From: CAZVWV01 sp964631745
Lineage (GTDB): Bacteria > Bdellovibrionota_C > UBA2361 > JBGSMV01
Length of the DNA stretch: 8,882 nt
Assembly (NCBI GenBank): GCA_964631745.1
Contig: CAZVWV010000146.1
Coordinates: forward strand, 1 to 8,882
Direction: 5' to 3'
Shown here: one piece after another, positions 1 to 5,831 of the stretch
Layout of the letters: every line of letters begins with the position of its first letter
How positions within the stretch are numbered: position 1 is the stretch's first letter
Program-made: the position numbers and the translations under genes
The notes under the pieces: generated by a model
Seen by the model: the letters and a program-made list of their open reading frames with translations, nothing else
Told to the model about the DNA's origin: nothing
Database searches by the model: none

Positions 1-33
1 ACGCCCTAAACGATAATGCCACTATAACCACCG

Positions 34-50
34 GCCGACGAGTCGTCGGC
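34..50. other. GC-rich inverted repeat downstream of recN
   Basis: Arms GCCGACGA (34-41) and TCGTCGGC (43-50) are perfect inverted complements around a single base. As RNA this would be a 7-bp stem with a 3-base loop. It starts 9 bases past the recN stop codon, where the four-gene leftward operon should end. On the minus strand the sequence after the hairpin has no T run, so it is not a canonical intrinsic terminator. It could instead stall or protect the 3' end of the message, or be one copy of a dispersed intergenic palindrome. The bases to its left (1-33) show no gene. Confidence 0.45.
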
Positions 51-58
51 GCTACCTA

Positions 59-1738
59 TTAATATCCCTGCTTCGCCCGGGGTTTTTGAGCAAATACCTG
101 CGCGGCTAGGAGTTCTCTGGCAGAGGCCCTTGAAGCTTCAGTGATTTCAAATCCCGAGATCATACGCGCGACTTCGTCTACTCGCTCGCCCTTTGACACC
201 GGGCGAATGGTTGTGTGGGTACGCTTACCCTCGACTTTTGAAGCTACCAAATGATGGTCAGCTAAAGAGGCTACCTGAGGCAGATGCGTAATGCAGATTA
301 CTTGAGAGAGTTTGGCGAGTTCGTATAGTTTTTCGCCAACGGCCCTGGCGTGTGCTCCGCTCATTCCTGAGTCGACTTCATCAAAAACCAAAACGTTCAC
401 CCCGGAGCGATCCCGCAAGACTTTTTTTAGAACCAAGAGAATTCTGGAAAGTTCCCCACCCGAGGCGATCTCGGAGAGTAGCTTATACCCCTCGCCCGGG
501 TTGGGTTGAAACATAAACACTCCCAATTCTTGGCCGTGAGGACCCAATTCGCGCTCGTTAAGATCCACCCTGATTTTGGCAGCCTTCATGTTTAGTTCAG
601 CCAGCTCGCGTTCGACTTCATCTGAGAACTTTTCGGCGCATTCGCGCCGTCTTTTGCTTAACTTTTTAGCAGATGTTAGTGCAGCCTGCTCGGCGAGTTT
701 AATCTCTGCCCGCAGGGCCTCTAACGAAGGCGGAGACTCAAGCGCCGTCAACTCAGCTTGAGCGGCTGCAAGCATTTCGCAAAGTCCGGCAACGTCTGTG
801 CGATACTTTCGTTCGAGCCTTGAGATCTTTGAGAGGTTCTCTTGTAGGTCTTCTAGCCGCTCAGGGTTGGGCTCTGCATCTTTACCAAATTGCCCTAAGG
901 CGAACGAAACACCTTCCAACGTTTCCCGCCCTTTTTCCAGGTCGGCTACAAGTGGAGTTCCCGCATCTAAGAACTTTGCCAGTTTCTGAACGTTCACACG
1001 CAAGATTTTTAGCGAGTCAAAAAGCGCACCAGGAGAGTTCAAACTCTGCTCGCACTCCTGAAGCAAAGCCAGAAGTTCTTGGGCATTTTCTAAAGTACGA
1101 AGCTCGCGTTCCAAAGTTATGCGCGTTTCGGGCGTTAAGCTGAGACTTGTAAGCTCGCCGATGAAATCTTCCAGCTCGATTCGACGTCGCTCGACTGTTT
1201 GCGAGTCCGAGGCCAAATTTTTCTCTTTTTGAGATAAAGTTTGCCAAGCTTGATAAAGACTTCCGTATTGTGAAAGCAGCTCGGCGTTGTTGGCATATTC
1301 GTCGATCAGATCCAGATGATATCTGGAATCCGTAAGCCTTGTTTGTTGTCCTTGCCCACAAATATGCACGATCTTTCCAACAATTTCTGAGAGTAAAGTG
1401 ACGCTACCAAGCTTACCGTTTATTAGGACTCGCCCCTTTCCGGCCAAGTTAAAATTGCGCGAGACTAATAATTCTTGCCCACGTGCGATTTCCGGAAGCT
1501 CCGACCTTACGCTTGCGGGAAGCTGCGTAAGGTCAAAGAGCGCCTCCACTTCAAAAGCCTCGGCTCCGCTGCGTATTAGCTGATTCTTGGGCTTTCCGCC
1601 TAAAACGATCTCAAGCGCTTGCATGACAGTCGACTTTCCGGCACCTGTTTCGCCGCTAATAACATTTAATCCATTAGCGAATGAAACTAGTTGATCTTCT
1701 ATCAACGCGAAATTTTTGATGCGGAGTTCACTTAACAT
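59..1738 (-). CDS. recN: DNA repair protein RecN (SMC-like ATPase)
   Basis: RecN is a cytoplasmic SMC-family ATPase that acts in double-strand break repair by recombination. The 559-residue length is close to the usual ~550. The N-terminal half-site opens with the family-typical MLSELRIKNFALIE and has a Walker A motif GETGAGKST (29-37). The family GQG motif is at about 128-130 and two charged helical, coiled-coil-like regions span roughly 155-230 and 295-385. The C-terminal half carries the ABC signature ASGGELSR (425-432), Walker B NVLVFDE (448-454) and the switch histidine in ITHLPQ (H485). No key motif is missing, so it should be active. It is the last gene of a leftward operon with nadK. 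The start follows the upstream stop by 6 bases, and AAGGA overlaps that TAA stop, so coupled translation is likely. I see no clear LexA-type operator directly upstream; expression probably comes from the operon promoter. Confidence 0.97.
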   Translation of the reverse strand: MLSELRIKNFALIEDQLVSFANGLNVISGETGAGKSTVMQALEIVLGGKPKNQLIRSGAEAFEVEALFDLTQLPASVRSELPEIARGQELLVSRNFNLAGKGRVLINGKLGSVTLLSEIVGKIVHICGQGQQTRLTDSRYHLDLIDEYANNAELLSQYGSLYQAWQTLSQKEKNLASDSQTVERRRIELEDFIGELTSLSLTPETRITLERELRTLENAQELLALLQECEQSLNSPGALFDSLKILRVNVQKLAKFLDAGTPLVADLEKGRETLEGVSFALGQFGKDAEPNPERLEDLQENLSKISRLERKYRTDVAGLCEMLAAAQAELTALESPPSLEALRAEIKLAEQAALTSAKKLSKRRRECAEKFSDEVERELAELNMKAAKIRVDLNERELGPHGQELGVFMFQPNPGEGYKLLSEIASGGELSRILLVLKKVLRDRSGVNVLVFDEVDSGMSGAHARAVGEKLYELAKLSQVICITHLPQVASLADHHLVASKVEGKRTHTTIRPVSKGERVDEVARMISGFEITEASRASARELLAAQVFAQKPRAKQGY

Positions 1739-1744
1739 ACTTCC

Positions 1745-2263
1745 TTACCCGGGCTCATAATAGCGCATATGATATTTCATACTCAGTCGTAAATGCTTAA
1801 CCGTTCTGAAACGGCCGCCTTTATAAGTGTGCATATTAACATAAATAGTCTGCCCATACCCGTTTGTTGCCAGAGGACATGATAGCAAAGTACGAAAATA
1901 TACCCTTACGCTACGGCGAATCCTGGGCTTGTCGAGCCCAAAGTTCCTCGCCAAGTGCGGTAATGGGCCAGCAATGATTTGGATAAAATTTGAGGCTTTA
2001 AAAAATGTAGCTATACTTAAGCCCTTCCCGGGCAAGGTGCGCAGGTCTTTGGCGGCGTCGGCGGCAAATAAGTTATAATGACAGCCCTCCATCGAGGCCA
2101 AATCGTTCTGAACAAACGTGAATACGACCGACCTGTAGTCATTCATGGGTTCAGCGGTTAGAGTTACCTGCGGCGCCGCCCTGGCACTGAAGGGGAGAGT
2201 CAACACCATCATAGCAAGACATAGAAGCAATTTAATCGAATCAGCCCGAAAAATTTCTACCAT
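1745..2263 (-). CDS. Small secreted protein of unknown function between nadK and recN
   Basis: I do not recognise this 172-residue protein. Residues 1-29 form a signal peptide: a short N-region, a hydrophobic core (about 11-24, rich in Leu, Met and Ala) and a cleavage site fitting ARA|AP near residue 29. The mature part of about 143 residues has two cysteines (C61 and C129), which could form a disulfide after export. It has short beta-like alternating stretches and a basic, Tyr- and His-rich C-terminus. No catalytic motif is visible. It is probably periplasmic or surface-exposed. The gene sits 6 bases past the nadK stop and 6 bases before the recN start, so it is cotranscribed with both. No convincing Shine-Dalgarno precedes its ATG, suggesting coupling to nadK translation. 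Base composition resembles its neighbours, so there is no sign of recent transfer. Calling it a real gene rests on the signal peptide and operon packing. Confidence 0.82.
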   Translation of the reverse strand: MVEIFRADSIKLLLCLAMMVLTLPFSARAAPQVTLTAEPMNDYRSVVFTFVQNDLASMEGCHYNLFAADAAKDLRTLPGKGLSIATFFKASNFIQIIAGPLPHLARNFGLDKPRIRRSVRVYFRTLLSCPLATNGYGQTIYVNMHTYKGGRFRTVKHLRLSMKYHMRYYEPG

Positions 2264-2269
2264 CTGAGT

Positions 2270-3142
2270 CTATTGCAAGTTAGAGCTGTTTCCGAGTCCC
2301 CAATTAAGCTTGCCTCTCAGAATCTCAAAGTAGCTGCGCTTAGGGGATCTGGCGAAACGCACTTTGTTGGGAGAACAGCAAACTCGTATCTCATCCCCTG
2401 CGGCGAGTTGCATGGAGTCTTGTCCGTCGATAATTAGAAAAACCTTACCATCGTACGGAGGGATGCGAAGCGTTATCAGTTTTTCTAAAGGTAAGATTAA
2501 GGGACGGACATTTAAAGAGTGCGGGCAAATCGGGGTGATTAATATTACGCTTAGTAAGGGATACACGATAGAGCCTCCTGCCGCTAAGGAATATGCCGTG
2601 GAACCGGTCGGGGTCGAGACTATGATTCCATCTCCTCTTAAGCGCATCACGGCCTCATCGTTGACGGCGATGTCCAACTCTACCAGTTTTTCGCGCACAC
2701 CTTTTTGAAGAACCACGTCGTTTACGGCCTGGGACGCGAAGATAACCTTGGGGCCGCGATACACTTCGGCACGCAAAAGACTGCGCTCGCCCGCAAGGCC
2801 TGTCCCGTTAAAATGTTCAGTTAATGTGTGGAAGAGCTCGTTTGGAGAGATCTCAGTTAAAAATCCAAGCGTACCGAAATTCACCCCCACCATTAACGGT
2901 GATTTTTCTGAAACGTAGCGCGCCACACCGATCAGAGTGCCATCGCCACCCAGACTCACTATCAGGTCGGTGTGCGCAGCAAGCTCTTGGGGGCTGCAAC
3001 CGCCTGACATTTTGAGGACCTTGGCGGCGTCTAATCCAAGTAAGACTTGATGGCCGTTGCTGTTGGCCCAATCAAGAAGCTCTCTTCCTAATTTTTTTAT
3101 TTCGGGCATGCCCGGTCTTAAGACTAAACCAATTTTCGCCAT
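2270..3142 (-). CDS. nadK: NAD kinase (ATP/polyphosphate:NAD 2'-phosphotransferase)
   Basis: NAD kinase phosphorylates NAD+ to NADP+, the only route to the cell's NADP(H) pool, in the cytoplasm. At 290 residues it matches the usual length of about 290. The N-terminal Rossmann-like half (1-110) carries the catalytic GGDGT motif (65-69, D67), followed by VGVNFGTLGFLTE (85-97). The NAD-binding C-terminal half has VND (140-142), RGDGIIVSTPTGSTAYSLAAGG from about 169, and TPICPHSLNVRPLILP (203-218). It ends with the typical YFEILRGKLNWG (271-282). All family motifs are intact. The gene follows the putative lipoprotein gene by 10 bases; a weak AAAGG at that gene's end is its only ribosome-site candidate, spaced rather far from the ATG. 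It leads into the secreted-protein gene and recN. The nadK-recN pairing is common in bacteria. Confidence 0.97.
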   Translation of the reverse strand: MAKIGLVLRPGMPEIKKLGRELLDWANSNGHQVLLGLDAAKVLKMSGGCSPQELAAHTDLIVSLGGDGTLIGVARYVSEKSPLMVGVNFGTLGFLTEISPNELFHTLTEHFNGTGLAGERSLLRAEVYRGPKVIFASQAVNDVVLQKGVREKLVELDIAVNDEAVMRLRGDGIIVSTPTGSTAYSLAAGGSIVYPLLSVILITPICPHSLNVRPLILPLEKLITLRIPPYDGKVFLIIDGQDSMQLAAGDEIRVCCSPNKVRFARSPKRSYFEILRGKLNWGLGNSSNLQ

Positions 3143-3152
3143 GATATCACTA

Positions 3153-3650
3153 TTACCTTTCAGGTTTTCCGAATTGTGTACCCGTCTTTTGTGTTTCCGT
3201 CGCGGATTGAATTACTTGTTCGATCTTCTTCTTGGCTAAAGACTGATCTCGAAATTCTTCCCCTGCAACTTCCGCATTCACTCGACCAGGAACTTCCACT
3301 ACAGATTGATAACCTTTTTTCCAATTTTCAGAATCTTCTTGCGGCAATAAATCAGAGAGCCAAACATTTTCGTATCCAGCCAAATCGAGCGCGGCGTTGC
3401 CAAGCACTAGGGCGGCATAAGGGGGAAATGCCACTACTGTGCCCACGGTAGCAGCGGTGCTCCCGGCCCCCTCCCCGTAAAGCCAATTATTGCCCACCTC
3501 TCCTAAAAGTTCCTCTGTCTTTTCAGGCGGTAGCGGATGCTTAGTGATCTGAGAGATCTGCAATGGCTCCTCTGAGATTGGCTTTTCCTTTAGCAGGCCG
3601 CACCCAACATTTAACGCTGTTAAAATAAAACAAAGGACCACTCTCGCCAT
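3153..3650 (-). CDS. Putative lipoprotein of unknown function, first gene of the nadK-recN operon
   Basis: This 165-residue protein begins with a short basic/hydrophobic segment (MARVVLCFILTALNV) ending in GC at 16-17, which resembles a lipoprotein signal. The fit is imperfect because the -3 position is Asn (N14), so lipidation at C17 is probable rather than certain. The mature part has a charged, Pro/Glu-rich linker (about 20-50). A Gly/Ala/Val-rich apolar stretch (about 63-92, with FPPYAALVLGNAALDLAGY) could lie in or on a membrane, and a charged, helical C-terminus rich in Lys, Glu and Gln follows. I recognise no enzyme motif. It is the promoter-proximal gene of the leftward operon, 10 bases ahead of nadK and 108 bases from a divergent secreted-protein gene. 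A TAGGG lies immediately before the ATG, too close to be a good ribosome site. I found no strong promoter for this side of the divergent region. Confidence 0.78.
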   Translation of the reverse strand: MARVVLCFILTALNVGCGLLKEKPISEEPLQISQITKHPLPPEKTEELLGEVGNNWLYGEGAGSTAATVGTVVAFPPYAALVLGNAALDLAGYENVWLSDLLPQEDSENWKKGYQSVVEVPGRVNAEVAGEEFRDQSLAKKKIEQVIQSATETQKTGTQFGKPER

Positions 3651-3688
3651 GCCCTATTTTCGCAGAGAGTCGTGCGAATAAAAAGGGG

Positions 3689-3716
3689 TTACCAGCATCA
3701 AAAAAATCTGTAGAAT
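3689..3716 (+). promoter_or_regulatory. Weak sigma-70-like promoter candidate for the secreted protein gene
   Basis: TTACCA (3689-3694) and TAGAAT (3711-3716) are separated by 16 bases. They match the -35 consensus at 4 of 6 positions and the -10 consensus at 5 of 6. Initiation would fall about 35 bases before the ATG at 3759. The surrounding 108-base divergent region (3651-3758) is A-rich in the middle (3679-3684 and 3700-3706), as promoter upstream regions often are. This is pattern matching only. Confidence 0.35.
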
Positions 3717-3758
3717 CACAAGATCGCTGTTTTAACACACCTAACCCGGAGGCTCGGC

Positions 3759-4475
3759 ATGCGTCGATACATAGTTCTAGCAATACTCTTTTTATTACCC
3801 ATAATTTGTAAAGCTGCGCCGTCCCTGATTCAAGGAGAGGGCACAGGCAACGATATCGATAAACACCATCGCGGTCCGGTTGTTACCGTGAGCACGGAAG
3901 TCTTAACTGGTAGCGTCAAGATATTGGCCGATACGAGCCTTCCAAACGATCAATTTCGAAAATACCCGGTTAAGGTCGATTTTTATGTAAATCGGAAACT
4001 CTTCTCAAGTCAGTTTCGCTCCCCTGAATTGGACGGACCCTTGGGCATTGACGTGGGCAGCGATGTCGCCGCGCTCCCCTTTAACTATTCAGTTGTGGCT
4101 ACGGTTATTCACCCAAATCGTCAATACAGTTCGGTGGTTCAAGGGGCGGTATTCGCCAGTACGCTTGCCAATACTTATGCAAGCTGTACTTTGTCGCTCG
4201 ATCAAGATTATGTGGCCTCGGATGTTCAAAGCTCGCAATCTGCTGCCAACTCCATCTCGTTAACATTCGACGGGATCGGCGACTCGGATGAGCATGCTGA
4301 TACAACCGCTTCGCTTCAAGTTAGCGGGACTTCGCTGAGCGGCACTCTCAATGTTACGGTAGCGGGGGCACAAACATCTTACGCCGTAAGTGGTAGCGCT
4401 GTTCTGGATGGAACTAAGATTTCTTCGTTCGAGGGCACCAATGCAGATGGGGATGTTAGCATTAGCTGTGAGTAG
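3759..4475 (+). CDS. Secreted two-part protein of unknown function
   Basis: I do not recognise this 238-residue protein. It has a clear signal peptide (MRRYIVLAILFLLPIICKAA, likely cut at about 20) and no other membrane segment, so it should be periplasmic or extracellular. The mature N-terminal part (about 40-137) alternates polar and apolar residues in strand-like stretches (VVTVSTEVLTGSVKI, YPVKVDFYVN, FNYSVVATVIH), suggesting a beta-sandwich. The C-terminal part (about 140-238) is rich in Ser, Thr, Asp and Gly, also strand-like. It starts with C143 and ends with C237, so a disulfide could close that domain. No catalytic motif is seen. The start is well supported: GGAGG (3748-3752) lies 6 bases before the ATG. 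The gene stands alone on the plus strand, between a divergent operon and the convergent thioredoxin gene, so it is probably monocistronic. Confidence 0.85.
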   Translation: MRRYIVLAILFLLPIICKAAPSLIQGEGTGNDIDKHHRGPVVTVSTEVLTGSVKILADTSLPNDQFRKYPVKVDFYVNRKLFSSQFRSPELDGPLGIDVGSDVAALPFNYSVVATVIHPNRQYSSVVQGAVFASTLANTYASCTLSLDQDYVASDVQSSQSAANSISLTFDGIGDSDEHADTTASLQVSGTSLSGTLNVTVAGAQTSYAVSGSAVLDGTKISSFEGTNADGDVSISCE

Positions 4476-4495
4476 TAGCGGGTGGGCTGTTTGAC

Positions 4496-4529
4496 CGTCT
4501 ACTTAGAAATTCTACTTAGAAAGTAGACG
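4496..4529. terminator. Tandem 13-base repeat with alternative hairpins between convergent genes
   Basis: TCTACTTAGAAA occurs at 4498-4509 and again at 4511-4522, a tandem repeat with a 13-base period. The right arm AAGTAGACG (4521-4529) can pair with CGTCTACTT of the first copy (4496-4504, 9 bp, 16-base loop). Alternatively it can pair with TCTACTT of the second copy (4511-4517, 7 bp, 3-base loop). The site lies 20 bases past the stop of the plus-strand secreted-protein gene and covers the last codons and stop of the leftward thioredoxin gene. The position fits a shared terminator for convergent transcripts. Neither strand has a T run after the stem, so the terminator reading is tentative. 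Confidence 0.4.
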
Positions 4530-5081
4530 CTCTATCTGAGAGAGCGCCTCGGGGGCATCCCATTCCCGCGGACCAATAATTTTTACCACCGGGGAACGAC
4601 TCTCCGGATCAGCTATCATCTTTAGCTTGTTTCCTTTGGCTAAAACTAAGCTCTCAGGAAAGCCTGAAATTTTGTACGGTCTTTTGGTTAATCCGCTTAA
4701 ATCCAGCGCAATCGGAAAAGTCAGGCCGTACTGCTTCGCAAAATCTCTGACGTTGCTCTCCTGATCATCGACAGCTACGGCAAGAACGGCGAAGCCTTTG
4801 TCTTTAAATCGGTCGTGCAGTCTCTGTAAGGAGGGCATCTCAGCCGCACAAGGGCCGCACCAGGTTGCCCAAAAATTTAGAAGTACGACTTTGTCTGAGA
4901 ACTCAGAGAGTTTAACCAGCCTACCGTCCAACAGCGAGGCGGAGAAATCTGGCGCGATGTCACCTGGGTTCAAGCCGACTTCGGATGCGCGATCGCACCC
5001 GCAAATTGCGCAAGCAACCGTAACGGAAGCGACTAACAACACCAAAAGCTTAACTAGCTTTGGGTTCAGCCTTGGTCTCAT
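4512..5081 (-). CDS. Membrane-tethered thioredoxin-like thiol-disulfide reductase (TlpA/ResA/AhpC-TSA type)
   Basis: This 189-residue protein has a hydrophobic N-terminus (about 9-28) followed by ICGC-D, an imperfect lipobox with C29 as the modified residue. Asp at +2 is the classic signal for staying in the inner membrane, which would place the domain on the periplasmic face. The thioredoxin fold follows: PGDIAPDFSASLLDGRLVKLSE (39-60), then FWATWCGPC with redox cysteines C75 and C78. SGFPES supplies the cis-proline P142 beside the active site. By family, such proteins reduce disulfides in partners, for example in cytochrome c maturation. No cytochrome genes are in view, so the partner is unknown. 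The ATG lies inside the end of rpmE (32-base overlap) without a good ribosome site, and no better start is visible. Expression is therefore probably coupled to rpmE. Confidence 0.9.
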   Translation of the reverse strand: MRPRLNPKLVKLLVLLVASVTVACAICGCDRASEVGLNPGDIAPDFSASLLDGRLVKLSEFSDKVVLLNFWATWCGPCAAEMPSLQRLHDRFKDKGFAVLAVAVDDQESNVRDFAKQYGLTFPIALDLSGLTKRPYKISGFPESLVLAKGNKLKMIADPESRSPVVKIIGPREWDAPEALSQIERLLSK

Positions 5082-5283
5082 TGAATTTTGCGTATTTTCT
5101 CTTAAACCGATCTACGCGACCTTCCGCGTCCAGCAACTTCTGCTTCCCACTGTAAAAAGGATGGCAGTTGGAGCAGACGTTCACGCGGATCTCCTTGATA
5201 GTAGAACCTGTGACGAATGTTGTTCCACAGCCACCACAATGGACATTGGCCTGATAATATGGAGGATGGATTTCGCCTTTCAT
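5050..5283 (-). CDS. rpmE: 50S ribosomal protein L31, zinc-binding form
   Basis: L31 is a small protein of the large ribosomal subunit. The 77-residue product begins MKGEIHPPYYQ and contains HCGGC (C16, C19) and VCSNCHPFYSGKQ (C37, C40). These four cysteines are expected to bind zinc, so this is the zinc-requiring form rather than the cysteine-free YkgM-like form. The family-typical GRVDRFKRKY follows (55-64), then a short charged tail. An upstream in-frame ATG (5313) would add ten residues. I chose 5283 because AGGA lies 6 bases or so before it and because the L31 family starts at this position. A strong promoter lies directly upstream, so rpmE heads its own unit with the thioredoxin gene overlapping its 3' end. 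Confidence 0.96.
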   Translation of the reverse strand: MKGEIHPPYYQANVHCGGCGTTFVTGSTIKEIRVNVCSNCHPFYSGKQKLLDAEGRVDRFKRKYAKFNETKAEPKAS

Positions 5284-5328
5284 TTTGTTTCCTGATTTTC
5301 CTGATACACTCAAGATTTTAAGCTGGTT

Positions 5329-5358
5329 ACTATACTACGGGCGCCCAGACTCTGTCAA
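5329..5358 (-). promoter_or_regulatory. Strong sigma-70-type promoter for rpmE
   Basis: On the minus strand, a perfect TTGACA (5353-5358) is followed 18 bases later by TATAGT (5329-5334, 5 of 6 to consensus). Initiation is expected near 5322, giving a leader of about 40 bases before the rpmE ATG. The -35 box overlaps the stop codon of the thioesterase gene upstream. The spacer contains a perfect 8-base palindrome GGGCGCCC (5339-5346), which could be an operator or just GC-rich filler. This is the best promoter match in the window and fits a highly expressed ribosomal protein gene. Confidence 0.7.
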
Positions 5359-5807
5359 AAGTGATAAAAGTTAGAGATTCCTTGGACGAGCCCCTCTGGT
5401 AATGGCACGGCTCGGCGACTTTGGGCTGACATGAACATACTCCAAACTTGAGCTGAAACCGCCTCTTTACCGCGTGAATTGAAGATTTTTTGGGAAAGTA
5501 TCATGGATTTTTCCGTTAACTCTGCCGCTTCGCAGGTCGTCACAGTTGAACCCTTACACACCTCCCGTTTATAATCTATGTGAATACGAGTGATAACTGG
5601 CAATATCCCCAGGGAGATCAATTGCTCTTGGGAACAACCTATCACCTCCATGAGTCGCAGGCGTGCGGCCTCCAGAAGCCTTAGAGCTCCGGCGTGATGC
5701 AGGTGCTCGTAAGTCCCGTCCAGGTCTTGGTCCTGCAGCTCCTGCTTATATTCGAATATTTTTGGCACAAATATTTCACCTATGCGGCTATCCAGAAGTA
5801 CATTCAA
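5355..5807 (-). CDS. Hotdog-fold acyl-CoA thioesterase (4HBT / YbgC-like)
   Basis: The 150-residue product resembles the 4-hydroxybenzoyl-CoA thioesterase family, cytoplasmic hydrolases of acyl-CoA thioesters. The family's N-terminal motif, Asp-x-Asp-x-x-Gly followed by an aromatic/His-rich turn and a helix with Glu-x-Ala-Arg, is seen as DQDLDG (26-31) and HLHHAGALRLLEAAR (35-49). D26 or D28 is the likely catalytic acid. Later strands (ITRIHIDYKREVCKGSTV, 72-89, and SMILSQKIFNSRGKEAVSAQVWSMF) fit the hotdog sheet. The length is normal for the family. The start codon is TTG at 5807, chosen because AGGA (5817-5820) lies 9 bases upstream; the nearby ATG is out of frame. The substrate cannot be told. 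It is divergent from pepP with 24 bases between them and lies 71 bases ahead of rpmE, which has its own promoter. Confidence 0.85.
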   Translation of the reverse strand: MNVLLDSRIGEIFVPKIFEYKQELQDQDLDGTYEHLHHAGALRLLEAARLRLMEVIGCSQEQLISLGILPVITRIHIDYKREVCKGSTVTTCEAAELTEKSMILSQKIFNSRGKEAVSAQVWSMFMSAQSRRAVPLPEGLVQGISNFYHF

Positions 5808-5811
5808 AAAG

Positions 5812-5817
5812 TATAAT
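5812..5817 (+). promoter_or_regulatory. Perfect -10 element for pepP
   Basis: TATAAT lies 14 bases before the pepP ATG. Transcription from it would begin near 5824, leaving a leader of only about 8 bases, and no Shine-Dalgarno precedes the ATG. The -35 region is poor (TATCCA at 5789-5794, 17-base spacing, 3 of 6). The same bases fall between the ribosome site and the TTG start of the divergent thioesterase gene. Confidence 0.4.
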
Positions 5818-5831
5818 CCTGTGCGAATAGT

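Noticed and set aside
3541..3783. 80-codon minus-strand open frame across the divergent intergenic region
   Set aside because: It overlaps the lipoprotein gene in another frame and runs through the promoter region and start of the secreted-protein gene; no signal peptide or motif.
4798..5295. 165-codon plus-strand open frame opposite rpmE and the thioredoxin gene
   Set aside because: It is antisense to two genes with clear family motifs, has no recognisable domain, and its composition is that of a reverse-strand shadow.
5284..5313. Upstream ATG giving L31 ten extra residues
   Set aside because: L31 proteins begin at the M-K-x-x-I-H-P motif, and the ribosome site AGGA sits before the inner ATG, within the would-be extension.
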